In this document: one piece after another, positions 1 through 11,106 of the stretch
Layout of the letters: every line of letters starts with the position of its first letter
How positions within the stretch are numbered: the stretch's first letter is position 1
Origin: Labia minor
Lineage: Eukaryota; Arthropoda; Insecta; Dermaptera; Spongiphoridae
Length of the DNA: 64,000 nucleotides
Direction: 5' to 3'
Assembly: GCA_963082975.1 (NCBI GenBank)
Contig: OY720344.1
Span: 65,066,546 to 65,130,545 of the forward strand
Translations under genes and position numbers: made by a program
The notes under the pieces: generated by a model
Databases searched by the model: none
What the model was told of the DNA's origin: nothing
Seen by the model: the letters and a program-made list of their open reading frames with translations, nothing else

Positions 1-180
1 TTAATGATTAAATTTAAGACATAATAATAAAAAACAAAAACATTAATATTTTACAAAATTATATTAGTGTGATGGATGGTCTTGATGTTTTTGTGCGATT
101 TCTTTTATGTTTGGCCTAAAAGTTTTATTCTTAAATCTCCCCTTTTAATTTATTTTTTTACTAAAGAGACATCCATAGAC
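1..180. other. AT-rich stretch, nothing recognised
   Basis: Low-complexity AT-rich sequence with no supportable reading frame. Confidence 0.4.
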
Positions 181-268
181 CCCCAACAGACCCCTTGGTG
201 ATCATAGACCCCCATGAAGTCCCATAGACCCCCAGGGGGTCCACATGGACCCCTTTGAGAATAGCTGG
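181..268. mobile_element. hAT-like transposon terminus
   Basis: A short C/G-rich block with imperfect repeats of CATAGACCCCCA, ending in GGACCCCTTTGAGAATAGCTG. That end resembles the common hAT terminus reading CAG-(N)-TCTCAAAGGGG on the other strand. The partner terminus and a target duplication are not visible, so this is a fragment. The short reading frame across it on the - strand is a by-product of the repeats. Confidence 0.45.
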
Positions 269-289
269 ATTAGAGCCTTTGTCTGGATT

Positions 290-900
290 TCCTAGTATCT
301 GTCTCTTCACATATACCGGTAAACTTAAATGTATTAGTATACATTTTTTTTTATGAAACCCTTCAAATAATCTATAAATTATACATTTATAATACATAGG
401 TCCACCAACAAATATTTGTTATAATTATTAATTTTCAAAGACAAACAAAATAAAATACTACTCATTTCTAAAATGACTTGTTAAACTGCCCAAAATTTTA
501 CACTACATTTACAATTTTACTTCTACAGTACGGTGTTTTTCATTGTAACAGATAAAAAATTCCTGAAATAATAAAATATAAAGAAATGAAAAATTGTAAT
601 TATTTATAATTTTATTTCATTATTTTTATAATACATTTTTTAGAAATATAATATTTATTATAATTAGATGATTTAATATTTGTTACCTAAGTAGTGAGAA
701 GAAAATGTGAGATAAACTAATTTGAGTTTTAGGAACATTTATATAGGTCATTAGAAAAGGGCGTGCACTTCTTGAGAGGGGGTTCACATCGCATCATTTC
801 CCTCTGAAAAGTTTTCTAAAGACCAAAACAAACCGAGTTAAAGTCAGCCTCATAAACTCACAAGTGTTCTCTCAAGTCATGAGCATTAACAGGACAACAA
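290..900. other. AT-rich stretch, nothing recognised
   Basis: No gene or repeat structure that I can support; a slightly richer block at 750-910 has no recognisable content. Confidence 0.4.
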
Positions 901-1019
901 ACAGCCCTGAAAAGTGAGAAGAGTTTAAAAAAAACGGTGTTCCCATCTTCTGGAAAATAAAATTAGATCAAGTTTTTCCTGGTTGATGTTTGCCAAACGC
1001 CAAATCCATTGGTAAATGT

Positions 1020-1420
1020 GAATTGGTGGTAGACGTCCGTGTGTGTTTGGCTTAGTAGGAATATTGTTCGCGTTAATTGAGCCAAGTTTCAATGGGTTGC
1101 CGACGAGCAAAACGCGACAACGACGACGAATCAACTACTTGCGATGTGGATGCGGCCAACTTCTGGCGTGTCGTAGACGCCGATTAATCGCTTGGGTCGG
1201 CGAAACGTTCTATGGTTTTGGGAGTGGTGGTGGGAGGGGGGGATGATGAGATCCTGGACAAGAAGGACCAGTCAGAGCTCTTGTAAAAGAGAGAGAGAGA
1301 GAGCGAAGCAGACAACCATTCACTCTTACCCTTCTTGCTCTTTGTCTTCTTATCAAGTCAAAACCAAGTTTCAGTTGTCACCTCCCTCTGAGGATCACCC
1401 CTGAAATCGTGCTGAGTTTG
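1020..1420. promoter_or_regulatory. GC-rich, CpG-containing block with GAGA tract; possible promoter or leader exon
   Basis: A sharply bounded island with several CGACGA/CGACGACG words, a G-rich run (1230-1250), a (GA)n tract at 1290-1306 and a C/T-rich block to 1400. Short overlapping reading frames on both strands lack any recognisable protein. Composition is typical of invertebrate promoters or 5' leader exons, but no TATA element or clear splice donor fixes the direction. Confidence 0.3.
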
Positions 1421-1723
1421 TTTTATAGTCACAATATAAAATGGATAATACAATTTATATTGACAATCATTAAAAAGTTTAATTGTATACTATTATTTGA
1501 TCGTAAATTTTTTTTCTTCTTGTGATCATGATATAAGAAATTTTTAGGAAAAATGTAATTTTCCAACATCAGTTAAAGGTTTAACTTAAGAAATCTTGCA
1601 AAAATAATATATTAAACAAGATAATTTTACAAAACTGTAAAAAATTAATTAGTGTCAAAAAACATTAAATGAGTTATGAATGAAAAATGAAAAATATTTG
1701 ACAACAGTTAATATTATAACCAT

Positions 1724-1754
1724 AACAATACCTCCCTTACTATCGTCGGTCGGT
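1724..1754 (-). mobile_element. Fragment of Helentron-like family A (5' terminus only)
   Basis: Carries only the last 31 bases of the family read on the + strand (AATACCTCCCTTACTATCGT, then CGGTCGGT), which is the element's 5' end when read on the - strand. The other end is absent. Confidence 0.6.
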
Positions 1755-1833
1755 AAAAATAATTCAAAAAATTATTGAAAATACATAGATATGTCACAAG
1801 TAAAAGTGATGAATAATTGCGAAAGATTTATAT

Positions 1834-3215
1834 ACGAGGGTGGTCCTATAAATACTTATACTCACCGCTTGATGGCGCCAGTGACGTAAGGACAATTTAC
1901 TATTGTGTAGTACAATTCTCGAAATTTCAACCGGATCGGACTCATGGTTTTGTTTTGACCTGGTGTGGAAGCGGGCGTGTCCGTGAATTTTAGAAAAATG
2001 AAATAAGTTGACCTGTGGCCAGGTCCGAACCGACCGACGGTTTGAAGTAAATTAATTTCCAGCTACAGAAACAATTTCAAATAATTTTAATATATCTATT
2101 AATGTAATAAAAAACAGATATGGATAGAACATAAATATTTTTAATTTTATTTTATTTATAATATATAGCTGAAGTAGCCGGCGTTACCCAGCGTTTCCCG
2201 AGGCTGTGACGTCATATAATTTTAAATTAAGAAAAACATAATGAAGATGATTTTTCCCGAGGATAAAACCAATACATTCGTGGTGATATGTAAAAAAATC
2301 TCCTCATGTGAAATTTGGTGTGAAAATAACCCTTCCCTTCCTATCGTCGTTCGCTGATACTACCACTTCCGGATTTGTACCAAAAGCTGATCAATTCATC
2401 CCACTGATGCATTAAGTAAATATACCAAATTTCATCAAAATCGGTTGAGCCGTTCAGGCTGTACACATCTATACGGACGGACGGACGGACGGACAGACAT
2501 CATGCTAAAAATACTTTTTTCTGTTAAGAAAATGCATGATTCTTGGAGATATGTAAAAATCTCCACATGTGAAATTTGGTGTGAAAACAATACCTCCCTT
2601 ATTATCGTCGGTCGGTAAAAAGAGTAATCTGTTGACGTTTGACGCTGATTAAGCACAATCCGAACGAGTTTCTGTTCCGCCATAGTCGACGAAATATGGA
2701 TTAACAAATACTCACCAGAGACCAATAATCAGTCGAATCAGTGAGCTTTACAGTACAGACTGTCCTATCGACTGGAAAGGTGATTGCCACCGGTTTCTGG
2801 GCTTCACAAGGTGCAATCTACATCGACTACCTGGAGAAGGGTAAAACGCTGACAGGGCTGTACTATGCCAAATATCGGGTCGATTTGACGACGTATTTAA
2901 AAAAAAACTGGCGAATAAAAAGTAATATTTCACAATAATAATAATTCACCGGCTCACACCTCCACCCTCTTCACGACCAAATTGGTTGAATCTGACTAAG
3001 AACTGCAGATTTTGCCCCGGGCGACTTCTTTTTGTTACTAAACTGGGAAAAGTCACTCGCCGGACAGAAATTTGAGTGGAATGAGGAGGTCATCGCCGTT
3101 GCAGACCTCGAGGAAACGTATTTTTCAGACTAGTTAAAGAAGTTGGAGCATCGCTGGGTCAAGTGTATTGAAATAAAATGAGACTATATTGAAAAATTCA
3201 TCGCGACTTTTTTGT
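1834..3215 (+). mobile_element. Decayed mariner-type transposon interrupted by a family A element
   Basis: Begins with a mariner-like terminus (TACGAGGGTGGTCC) after TA. After the insert at 2004-2616 the sequence continues with transposase remnants on the + strand: at 2741-2938 VIATGFWASQGAIYIDYLEK followed by GKTLTGLYYA, and near 3130-3170 KKLEHRWVKCIE. These match the second catalytic-Asp region (I/F-D-Y-L) and the C-terminal LEHRW..CI motif of mariner transposases. Without the insert only about 770 bp remain, against roughly 1.3 kb for a whole mariner, so most of the gene is gone, and the right terminus does not match the left. Inactive. Confidence 0.7.
2004..2616 (-). mobile_element. Helentron-like family A copy with internal insertion
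   Basis: Starts (+ strand) with the hairpin end AAGTTGACCTGTGGCCAGGT, then the inner motif ACCGACCGACG, and finishes with CGTCGGTCGGT at 2606-2616. Compared with the clean copy at 47368-47674 it contains an extra segment (about 2168-2520) that includes a second, diverged family-A-like subterminal block and a short (GGAC)n tract at 2473-2496. The extra segment has the AAAATCGGTTGAGCCGTTCA type of tail common in arthropod repeats. It sits inside the mariner at 1834-3215 and is therefore younger than it. Confidence 0.7.
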
Positions 3216-3440
3216 AGGCTAATAAATATTCCATATTTATTATATTAAAAAAAAAATTTTTCCTTAATTAATATTCAATAAAATAATAATTAAAGAATAT
3301 ATTATTTCAAATAAATTGTTAATTAAATTTGATCTAATAATATTGAATTATATTATATTAATTAAAATGGGGACTTTTAGAATAAACTATAATTAATATA
3401 TAAATGATATTTCATTATTATAATGTAAATAAAAATAAAT

Positions 3441-3533
3441 AAGTTGACCTGTGGCCAGGTCCGAGATATGTAAAAATCTCCACATGTTAAATTTGGTGTG
3501 AAAACAATACCTCCCTTACTATCGTCGGTCGGT
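3441..3533 (-). mobile_element. 93-bp miniature of Helentron-like family A
   Basis: Both ends of family A are joined directly: the hairpin end AAGTTGACCTGTGGCCAGGT runs straight into GAGATATGTAAAAATCTCC and the 5' end CTATCGTCGGTCGGT. The whole interior, including the inner inverted motif, is absent. It shows that the two boundaries inferred from longer copies are real. Confidence 0.7.
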
Positions 3534-4491
3534 AAAAATGATATATTTCTCGAATGATCAGGGGCTGTCTCATTAGTACATTATTAAACTTATATGATAA
3601 TTGAATAATTTATATTAATATATATATATATATTATTTTATATTAAAAGAGTATATGATAATAAAATTCAGATTTTATAATGTTAGCAGTTGTTTAAGCA
3701 AGATTGAAACTCCCGCAAATCCGCTATTTTAATATTTTGAAAAGTTCTAGTGGCGGAGTAGGCAAACACGCATGGCTAAAAGAAATTTAAATATGTTTGT
3801 ACCGTCTAGCGTTTTCTGGATCTTTTGGTCTTGCTTTTGTTTGTTCATTTCATGTGAACACGCTTTCTATTTGCGTTGGACTTTTGTGGGGTAAGGTCAT
3901 ATTGGAAGACCTCTCTAATTGTATTTCTTATTCGAACAAAAACCATTTAGGTTTGTAAAATTCTCCCTTCTTTACTTCTTGCTGCTTAGTTTGTATTGAA
4001 ATTGATATATTCATTAATTTGATTAATGTTTAATTAAATCTTATTTTGTAATTTGAGTTATTTGCATATCTGAGGTCCACTGGAGAATTCTTGTTACCAT
4101 TGTGCGATCTCGATTTTATTTTATAATTTAGTTGTTTATTAATTTGTTTATTTAGATTAAGATTATTTGTTTTATATATTTTCCTCTTTCATTTAATTAC
4201 ACATTTATATATATGTTACGGTAAAAGTAGATATTGTGGCAAATGTAAACATTTTCCGGTAAATGTGCACATTAGCCTCCTCATTTGGGTAATGTGCATT
4301 CAACTAACATTTACAATTTCAAATAAGGGAAATGTACATTGAATTCACAATGACCATGTCGTTTTGGTAAATGTGAGCATACGTGGTAAAACGGATCCCA
4401 AAAATTTGATTTGCGTTGTTTTGTCTAGAGATGATGATAAAATTTATATAAATTAGGAACTAAACAGGGAATTTTAAAACAATCTTATTCT

Positions 4492-4722
4492 AGGCATGAA
4501 TTCGCCATTTGTGAACAAAAGTTTATATCATACGAAGATGTTCCTCAAGATGTTGAGAAATCGGTAAGGGAAATTATAGGAATGCAGTCCCTTACTGGTG
4601 GCCAAGGTTTTAAAAGATGCATCTATAAAGGAACATGTTCCTCAAAAAAATGCAGTTGTAAAAATGCTGGAATATTATGTAATTCCAAGTGCCACAATAG
4701 CAATTCTTGCTCAAATAAATAG
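4492..4722 (+). pseudogene. C-terminal Cys-rich tail of a Ginger-type transposase
   Basis: An open frame reads RHEFAICEQKFISYEDVPQD, then MQSLTGGQGFKRC and a Cys cluster, KCSCKNAGILCNSKCHNSNS-CSNK, to a TAG at 4720-4722. The C-x-C-(6)-C-x(3)-C-H-(5)-C pattern is what follows the integrase domain in Ginger/KRBA2-like proteins. No start codon in context and no DDE core; this is the 3' fragment of a transposase gene. Assignment is from motif recall, not a search. Confidence 0.55.
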
Positions 4723-5020
4723 CACTTTCTTCATTATGAAATTTCTATATGTTCCTTTATAATTTTATAAAATTTAACTGTTATAATAAAAAAAAGTATG
4801 TTAATATTATAATTATTTGTTTGATTCCCATCGTATTGGTCCTAAAAAACGAACGAAAATAGTATTTATGAATATTGGGATCATAAGCTACGACATATTA
4901 TATGTAATAAGTATGTTTTGTAAGGTAAGAGTATACATTTACCAAAACGTAAAGGCAGGTGTACACATTTGCCGGGAAATGTACATATACATTATATTCA
5001 GTTTACTTATACCTAACTTT

Positions 5021-5150
5021 TGTTACGGTAAATGTACAATCTTGGGAAATGTACACTTTTACCGTAAAATGTGTACACTTTTACCGTAAAATGTGTACAC
5101 TTTTACCGTAAAATGTGTACATTTCCCAAGATTGTACATTTACCGTAACA
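5021..5150. repeat. 130-bp palindrome at the right end of the Ginger-like element
   Basis: TGTTACGGTAAATGTACAAT at 5021 is repeated in inverted form at 5131-5150. The arms match for about 36 bases and enclose three tandem copies of a 22-bp unit containing TTTTACCGTAAAATGTGTAC. The element's terminus is thus present in both orientations at one end. Confidence 0.8.
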
Positions 5151-5154
5151 TATA

Positions 5155-7900
5155 TATATTGTTTTACAAAGATTAGTTTACATTTTATTTTCATCTTAAA
5201 CTTAATTGTATACTGCTTTATATCTTTTTATCTTTTTTTTTTACAAATTACATCATTTATAAATAAATATATCAGAAAACGAAATTGGATTTGTTTTATT
5301 TATTAATTATTTCTTTATACCTTAAGGAGATTTAGGTGGGTTAAATTAATTGTGGTTTGGAGAGCTTCCAGTGTTTTTATTTCTTATTTTATTTAAATAA
5401 GAATTAGAAGCCACGTGTCTGCAGTTTTCGGATCACCCAGGGACGATTTATGTATTTCTTATAATTTAAGAGGTTTTTAAGTCTAACTGGTCTATTTGGT
5501 AAGTATTAATTGATATAAAAGGTTTCGCTAATCTTCCTTTTTAAAAATAAGATCAGCTGGCGACCGTTAATCTTCCATATTTGAATTAAATAAAAACTTG
5601 TTAACGTAAATAAGGGAATTGATTTCTGCACTGAAGCATATTTTCAATTGGGAACTTCTTTGCGTTAACATTAGTGGTAATCCTTGATCCAAAAAGTATA
5701 AGCTATTGCTACTTTGAAAAATATAAAACTGAAACCTTTTAAGTATAACAAAGAACATATATATATATATATATATATAATATAAGGATCAAATATTTTG
5801 TAAAGTAAATTCGATAGTTTTATTTCCTGAAAAGCTTAAAATTGAGTTATTTTAGATAATTTGTGCCATTTTAGAAAACAAATTTTAAATTTGTCATTTT
5901 TATAAAATTTAATTGTAATAGATAATTAAAAAATTGTATAACAATATTTGTTAAAGAATCGAGTAATAGCTCCCTGTTCAGGTACTTGTGCCTTTAAACT
6001 GTAAATACTATATTTTGAAATAATAACTACTTACTTATTACCGATGTTTTAAAAAAAACTATAGATTTTATACTCGCTGGTATAGTCTTAAGTAGGTCTG
6101 GATCCTATTTTATTGTATTTTTCATAATATTTTAAATTTGTTCTATGGCCTAAAATAAATTAATATACAAATTTAATAGAAATTAAAATACAATTCATTT
6201 TCAAAGGGAAGTCCGAAGTATCGTGATCTAAACATTATTTATATATTAAATTATTACAATAAATAATTTTCATTTACAATATTTATTATGAAATTAAATG
6301 TTAAAATCAAAAAAAAAATGAACTTGGATTTAATCAATTCTATTTCTTTATGAAGATTTTTTGGATTTGATTTTTATCGCACTTTTATTGCAATTTTAGA
6401 ATTATTGTAATCTATTTTTTCATTTCATTTAGTTTCAAAATTACGAAGTTTAATTTAATTCATCAAACATACACACATTCATTTATTTAAGAAATGGAGT
6501 ATATATAAATTTAAATTTTTCGAAATTTTCTTAATAATATTTAATTAATATATTTAAAAAATAATTTTCATATGTGAGATATAAATAGGTTATGAAATTG
6601 GAAAAAAATAAAAATAAACTGTATCACAAGGAAATAATTTTAGGAAATTAACTATAGGTTAAATTTTATTTATTTTATTTTTTTTAAATTTTATTGCACT
6701 ACGTTTCTGTATAAATTTGAAATAAGAGTACTCTTAAACTGGCAAGAGTACATTAATTCATTGTTTGATTAATAGATTAATGTATTTTTAAATCTTAATT
6801 TTAAAAAATGTGAAAATAAACTTTAATTTGTAAAATATACTAGTAGTTATTTTATTATTAAAAATAAATTTATTACCTACATTTATTATATTTTCTTTAC
6901 ATTTTTTTTCCCTAAATGAACCGTGAATCTTCTGATTATAAAAATTGATTAATTTTTTTTAATGGTTTTTTCCTCTCCACTGAGATGGTCGTCACTTAAG
7001 TAACAACGAGCACCTATTTGTAATGGTTTGTTAATTTGACACCATTGCAAGACAGGCATTTTTTAAAAAGGAGAGGATTAATTCAAGTAGACACCGCGCA
7101 CTGACCCTGAGCGGATGTTACCCTTTTCGTTAATCTTCTCGACCTACAACCCAGGGAGCCTTGTTTGTACGTTGTATTTTTTTAGTAATTAATTAAATTA
7201 AGAGCCCTAGAGAAAAGGCAGCCGGCGCTTGAAAAAGAGGGCGGGAGGCCTTAAACACCCGACGCTTGCTTGCCTATACGTTTTGTTGTGTTTTCGTTTT
7301 GTATTCATGTATTCTACGCCACGGGGCTGCCAGCGACTAAAAGCTTTCGCTCTTTTTATACTATATAGATATATAGATATATAGATGAAGACACACGGAC
7401 AATAAGTAGAAAAAAATCTATATTTACATAACTAGAAGAAATTAGCTTTTTAAGTTTAAATGATATTCTAAGAAATTATCCAAATACTTTTCGCAAGGAA
7501 GACGGTTTAAAATGGAAATAATTCTGCGCGATGTAAACGAGAAGGATGTTCTCACACCTCTCAACTTTCTCAAGTATAAAATTAAAGGAAAAAGAAAACA
7601 GATTACTTCGTTCCTTTCTACATAATCATTTATTTTATTTCTTTTTTTTTTATTATATATAATATATATATTATATTATTATCAAACAATATTTATCAAT
7701 TTATATCTATCTATTCAATCTAATCTTATTTACTATCAAATAATGTATATATATAAATCAATATATTTATGTCTCTACGATCTGAATTTGATGATGAAAA
7801 TTGAATTTTTGAAATGTATTTAATAGAGTGTTTTGATATATAAAGATTGATCTCAATTTTGGAAAAAAACATTTTAATTGTTTTTTTCTTAATTAAGATA
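5155..7900. other. Intergenic AT-rich stretch with a mixed-composition block at 7000-7340
   Basis: Mostly low-complexity AT sequence with a (TA)n run at 5758-5778. A more complex block at 6970-7340 contains no recognisable protein, and is followed by a TATAGATA repeat at 7365-7388; it could be a regulatory region or an old repeat. Nothing else supportable. Confidence 0.4.
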
Positions 7901-8516
7901 ATTAATAAAAGGTTTCAATAAATATTCAAATGAAAACGTTACAAGGTGCAATCAAAATTTTAACATACAAAGCGTAGAATTTGAAAATGTAGAAAAATTT
8001 AAATACTTCTGTAATTTCTAAGGATAATAATAGTCGAGAAGAATTGTTATAATGGTTAAAGGGGCTTTTCTCGTTAAAATCATTATTAAAGAGAATCAAA
8101 ATTAAAATATATAAAACAATTATTTATCCGGTTATATTATTTGAGTGTGAGGCATGGTCTATGACCCCGGGAGACGAGAGTTGATTTAGAGTATTTGAAA
8201 ATAGGATTCTTCGTAGCATTTATGAGTCTAAGAAATATGAAGACACAAGGGAATGGCGGAAACTACATAACGCGGAATTTCATGACTTCTATGCATTTTT
8301 TAGACATATATATAGAGTAATAAAATCAAGAAGGTTGCAATGGGCAGGACACGTAAAAAGAATGGGTGATGATATGTAGGTGTGCAAAAAATATATTCGT
8401 GGGGAGACCGATTAGTAAACGTCTGCTTGGAAGATCAAGAAAGCGGGGCGTGGATAATGTAGGAAGAGTCAAGACAAAAATGGGAGAAAATAAGAGTTGG
8501 ATGGGTGTAGCTCAAG

Positions 8517-8925
8517 ATATTTTTAGATTATATTGTATTTTTTAAATATCTTACTATAAATAAATAAATTAAAATTAATTATAATTTGAAATGATAAAGA
8601 TTTTTAGAAATAGACTATTTTAATATTTATTTTATAATTTTTAAAAATGAAATACCAATAAAATTAATTTAATAATTTTTTTAGATTATATTGAATTTTT
8701 TAAATATCAGATAGCATATATGTGCCACTCAGAAGCCAAAGCACTCCATATATAAACAAACTGAGAAAAAGAAGTCCAAAGCACAGTTTGTATTAAATTC
8801 AGAAAAATATTAAGATTACCAATTCATTCATATATTGATGATTGCATTACTAGCAAAATTTTAAAAATTTATTTAATTTGTTTGGCTTCTGAGTGACTCA
8901 TATATAAATAGCAGATGTGGAGGAA
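8517..8925. mobile_element. AT-rich insert inside LINE X copy a
   Basis: Contains a segment that is partly tandem (GATTATATTG...TTTTTTAAATATC at 8525 and again at 8686) and then the MITE at 8722-8900. Its first part recurs inverted at 12927-13100 on the far side of the RTE LINE. Confidence 0.55.
8722..8900. mobile_element. MITE with GCCACTCAGAAGCC termini
   Basis: Inverted termini GTGCCACTCAGAAGCCAAA and TTTGGCTTCTGAGTGACTC, about 179 bp, no coding capacity, flanked by ATAT. A related copy lies at 35815-36037. Superfamily unknown. Confidence 0.65.
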
Positions 8926-9051
8926 TGTGGTTGCTACCGCCAAGAACTTTCGAGTTCCGTACAGTTACAGAGTTAGATAGATACAAGGTGCTATAGAAAT
9001 CATTAAACAAATTCATATGATTATTATTCTTATATAAATATTATTATTACT

Positions 9052-9065
9052 AAAAATACTCGTAC
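9052..9065. repeat. Target-site duplication, left copy, of the RTE LINE
   Basis: AAAAATACTCGTAC, identical over 14 bases to 12912-12925; together they bracket the LINE exactly. Confidence 0.85.
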
Positions 9066-9147
9066 TTCTTCTTCGTTGTCGATAACTTCCTAGCGGAAGT
9101 GTCGTGGCCCTAATAACTCGAGGCCGCAACGGCCCGTACTTTGCGAG

Positions 9148-10650
9148 TCAGGGTTCGTCATCTAGAACGATGACGAGCGCTCGCTGCAGCCGACTGAAGT
9201 TGGTGCCCAAGCCATCCCGAACTTGATCCGTCCATCTGGCTGGTGATCGGCCACGTCTCCTCGAGCCTTCAACTCTCCCCTGAATCACTATTCTCTCGAT
9301 GCTGGAGTCTGAACGAGTGAGGTGGCCAAAGTAACTGATCACCCGCCCCAGCACTACACTGGAGAGGCGCTGTCCCGCACGGACTTCCTTAAGTACGGAG
9401 ATGTTTGTCCGGAGCGCCGTCCACGGAATACGCAGCATCCTTCTCCAACACCACAGCTCGAATGCATTGATTTTTTTGCGGATGTTCTGCTTCAGGGTCC
9501 AGGTCTCGGATGCGTAGAGCATGATGGGAAAAACCAGAGTGGTGACAATTAATTTTTTTGTGTTCGTGGTCAGGTTGCTGGATTGCCATATTCTTTTCAG
9601 CCTTACCATCGCTGACCTTCCCATCTGGATCCGGCGAATCACCTCACCATCACAGCCACCCCCGTTAGTGATCATGGACCCTAGATAGATGAAGCGATCC
9701 ATTACCTCGTATCCTGCGATATATAAGGCCTCCGGACTGTTATTATTGGCACAACAATCATCACCTTCGTCTTGCTTTTATTAATGAGAAGCCCAAATTC
9801 TCCGCTCGTTTTTTCCAGCTTGCAGAGAAGGCGGACTATTTCTTCTTCCTAGCCTGCCAAGAGCGTTGTGTCGTCTGCATATCGCAGGTCAGAGATCCTG
9901 ATGCCCCCCACCGATATGCCACCATCCCAATCCTCCAGGACCTTCCTCATGACGTACTCACCGAATATATTAAAAAGAATCGGGGACAATATGCACCCCT
10001 GACGTAAGCTCTTCCCCACAGCGAATGGACCCGAGAGTTGACCGTCTACCCTAAACACGCCGCAGCTATCATCATAGAGACCACCCACTAGAGAAATAAG
10101 ATGAGAAGGTACGCCCACACATTTCACTGAGAATGTACCATAGCTTTGCCCATGGTAAACTGTCGAATGCTTTGGTACAATTCACAAAGCATAAATAGAC
10201 TGGGATGTAGAATTCTCTTGCCTTTTCAATTATGAGACGTACATTTAAGATTTGCTCGCGAGTGTCCTTGCTCTTGACAAATCCTGTTTGATTAGGAGGG
10301 ATCTGCCAATTGAGATAGTTTTTCAGTCTCTCATGAACAATCTTGAGCATTATCTTGCTAGCGTGAGAGATCAATGCTACCAGACGATAGTTGCTGCATA
10401 TATTTTTAGGTCCCTTCTTGTGAAGTGGGATGAAGACTGAGCGCGTCCAGTCGGCGGGCCAACGACCAGTGTCCCATATCCTATTACAAATGTCATGGAT
10501 TCTCTGGACACCAATCTCTCCCATGCCTTTCAAAATTTCCGCCGGAATTCCATCTTCCCCAGGTGACTTGCAGTTTTTCAGAGAGTGCATTGCACTAACC
10601 ACCTCCGATCTGAGAATACTAGGCTCTCTCTCAAAAGAAGAGGGCATATT
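9148..10650 (-). pseudogene. RTE LINE reverse transcriptase and C-terminal region
   Basis: 10072-10647 encodes the RT fingers (NCKSPGEDGIPAEILKG, FIPLHKKG, NYRLVALIS, CTKAFDSLPW); 9849-10127 encodes LRQGCILSPILFN and the catalytic box YADDTTLL; 9148-9702 encodes the C-terminal region (FIYLGSMITNGGG, ETWTLKQ, GRSPARWTDQVRDG). The Asp of the usual VDYTKAFD motif is replaced (VNCTKAFD). The three parts lie in different frames, with at least two frameshifts between them. Confidence 0.8.
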
Positions 10651-10695
10651 TCCGGAAGCTGTGTCCCCCCGGTAGAGGTCTTCGCAATAATTTCT

Positions 10696-11106
10696 CTACA
10701 TGTCAGTGACCTCTCCAATCGAACTAGATGTTATGCCGTTGTAATTAAGTGACCAAGACCTAGCTTGGAAAACACTTGTAATAGATTTTATAGTTTTGAA
10801 GAGGTCGCTGCTATTGTTATGTTCGGAGTGGGGCTGAGCTTGTGAACACAATTCCTGGTAGTAATTGTTTTTGTCCCGGCGGCATTCTCTCTGAATTTTC
10901 CTGCTCAGTTGCCTAATCAGTAAAAGATTTTCAGGATTAGCAGTTCCTTTGGCCCTTAGGTGTCGTCTTTCCTCTACTATTAACATGGTGTCGTCAGAAA
11001 TCCATGGATTTCTTCTTTTGATGTTGGTGGAAACACTGGAGGCAGATTTGATTATTTCCTTGGTGCTTAACCAGTCATTTGTCATTTGATGTTGCTGTAC
11101 GATCAT
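10696..11106 (-). pseudogene. RTE LINE linker between endonuclease and RT
   Basis: 136 residues containing KRRNPWISDDTMLIVEERRH and IQRECRRDKNNYYQEL, the basic linker typical between the EN and RT domains of RTE/CR1-type proteins. Overlaps the endonuclease frame by 32 bases, marking a frameshift. Confidence 0.7.

Larger units (their letters stand above)
4214..5150 (+). mobile_element. Ginger-like DNA transposon, non-autonomous
   Basis: Bounded by perfect inverted TGTTACGGTAAA / TTTACCGTAACA with TATA on both flanks (target duplication possible but uncertain in AT-rich DNA). Subterminal repeats of GGTAAATGT(G/A)CACATT in both orientations are scattered through the first 180 and last 250 bases. 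The interior keeps a Cys-rich reading frame (4492-4722). Known: Ginger elements are DNA transposons with integrase-type transposases, TGT...ACA ends and 4-bp duplications. The integrase core is missing here. Confidence 0.6.
7950..8985 (+). mobile_element. LINE family X copy a, 5'-truncated, interrupted at 8517-8925
   Basis: The readable remnants KIYKTIIYPVILFECEAWSM and KSRRLQWAGHVKRMGDD are the C-terminal part of a non-LTR reverse-transcriptase polyprotein. The 3' end reads GCCAAGAACTTTCGAGTTCC followed by AGATAGATA. Many stops and frameshifts; inactive. The reading is interrupted after GTAGCTCAAGAT and resumes at GTGGAGGAATGTGG, as shown by the uninterrupted copy at 33655-34000. Clade not certain. 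Confidence 0.7.

Noticed and set aside
925-1404. Overlapping short frames on both strands in the GC-rich block
   Set aside because: No recognisable protein or consistent splice context; kept only as a possible promoter or leader block.
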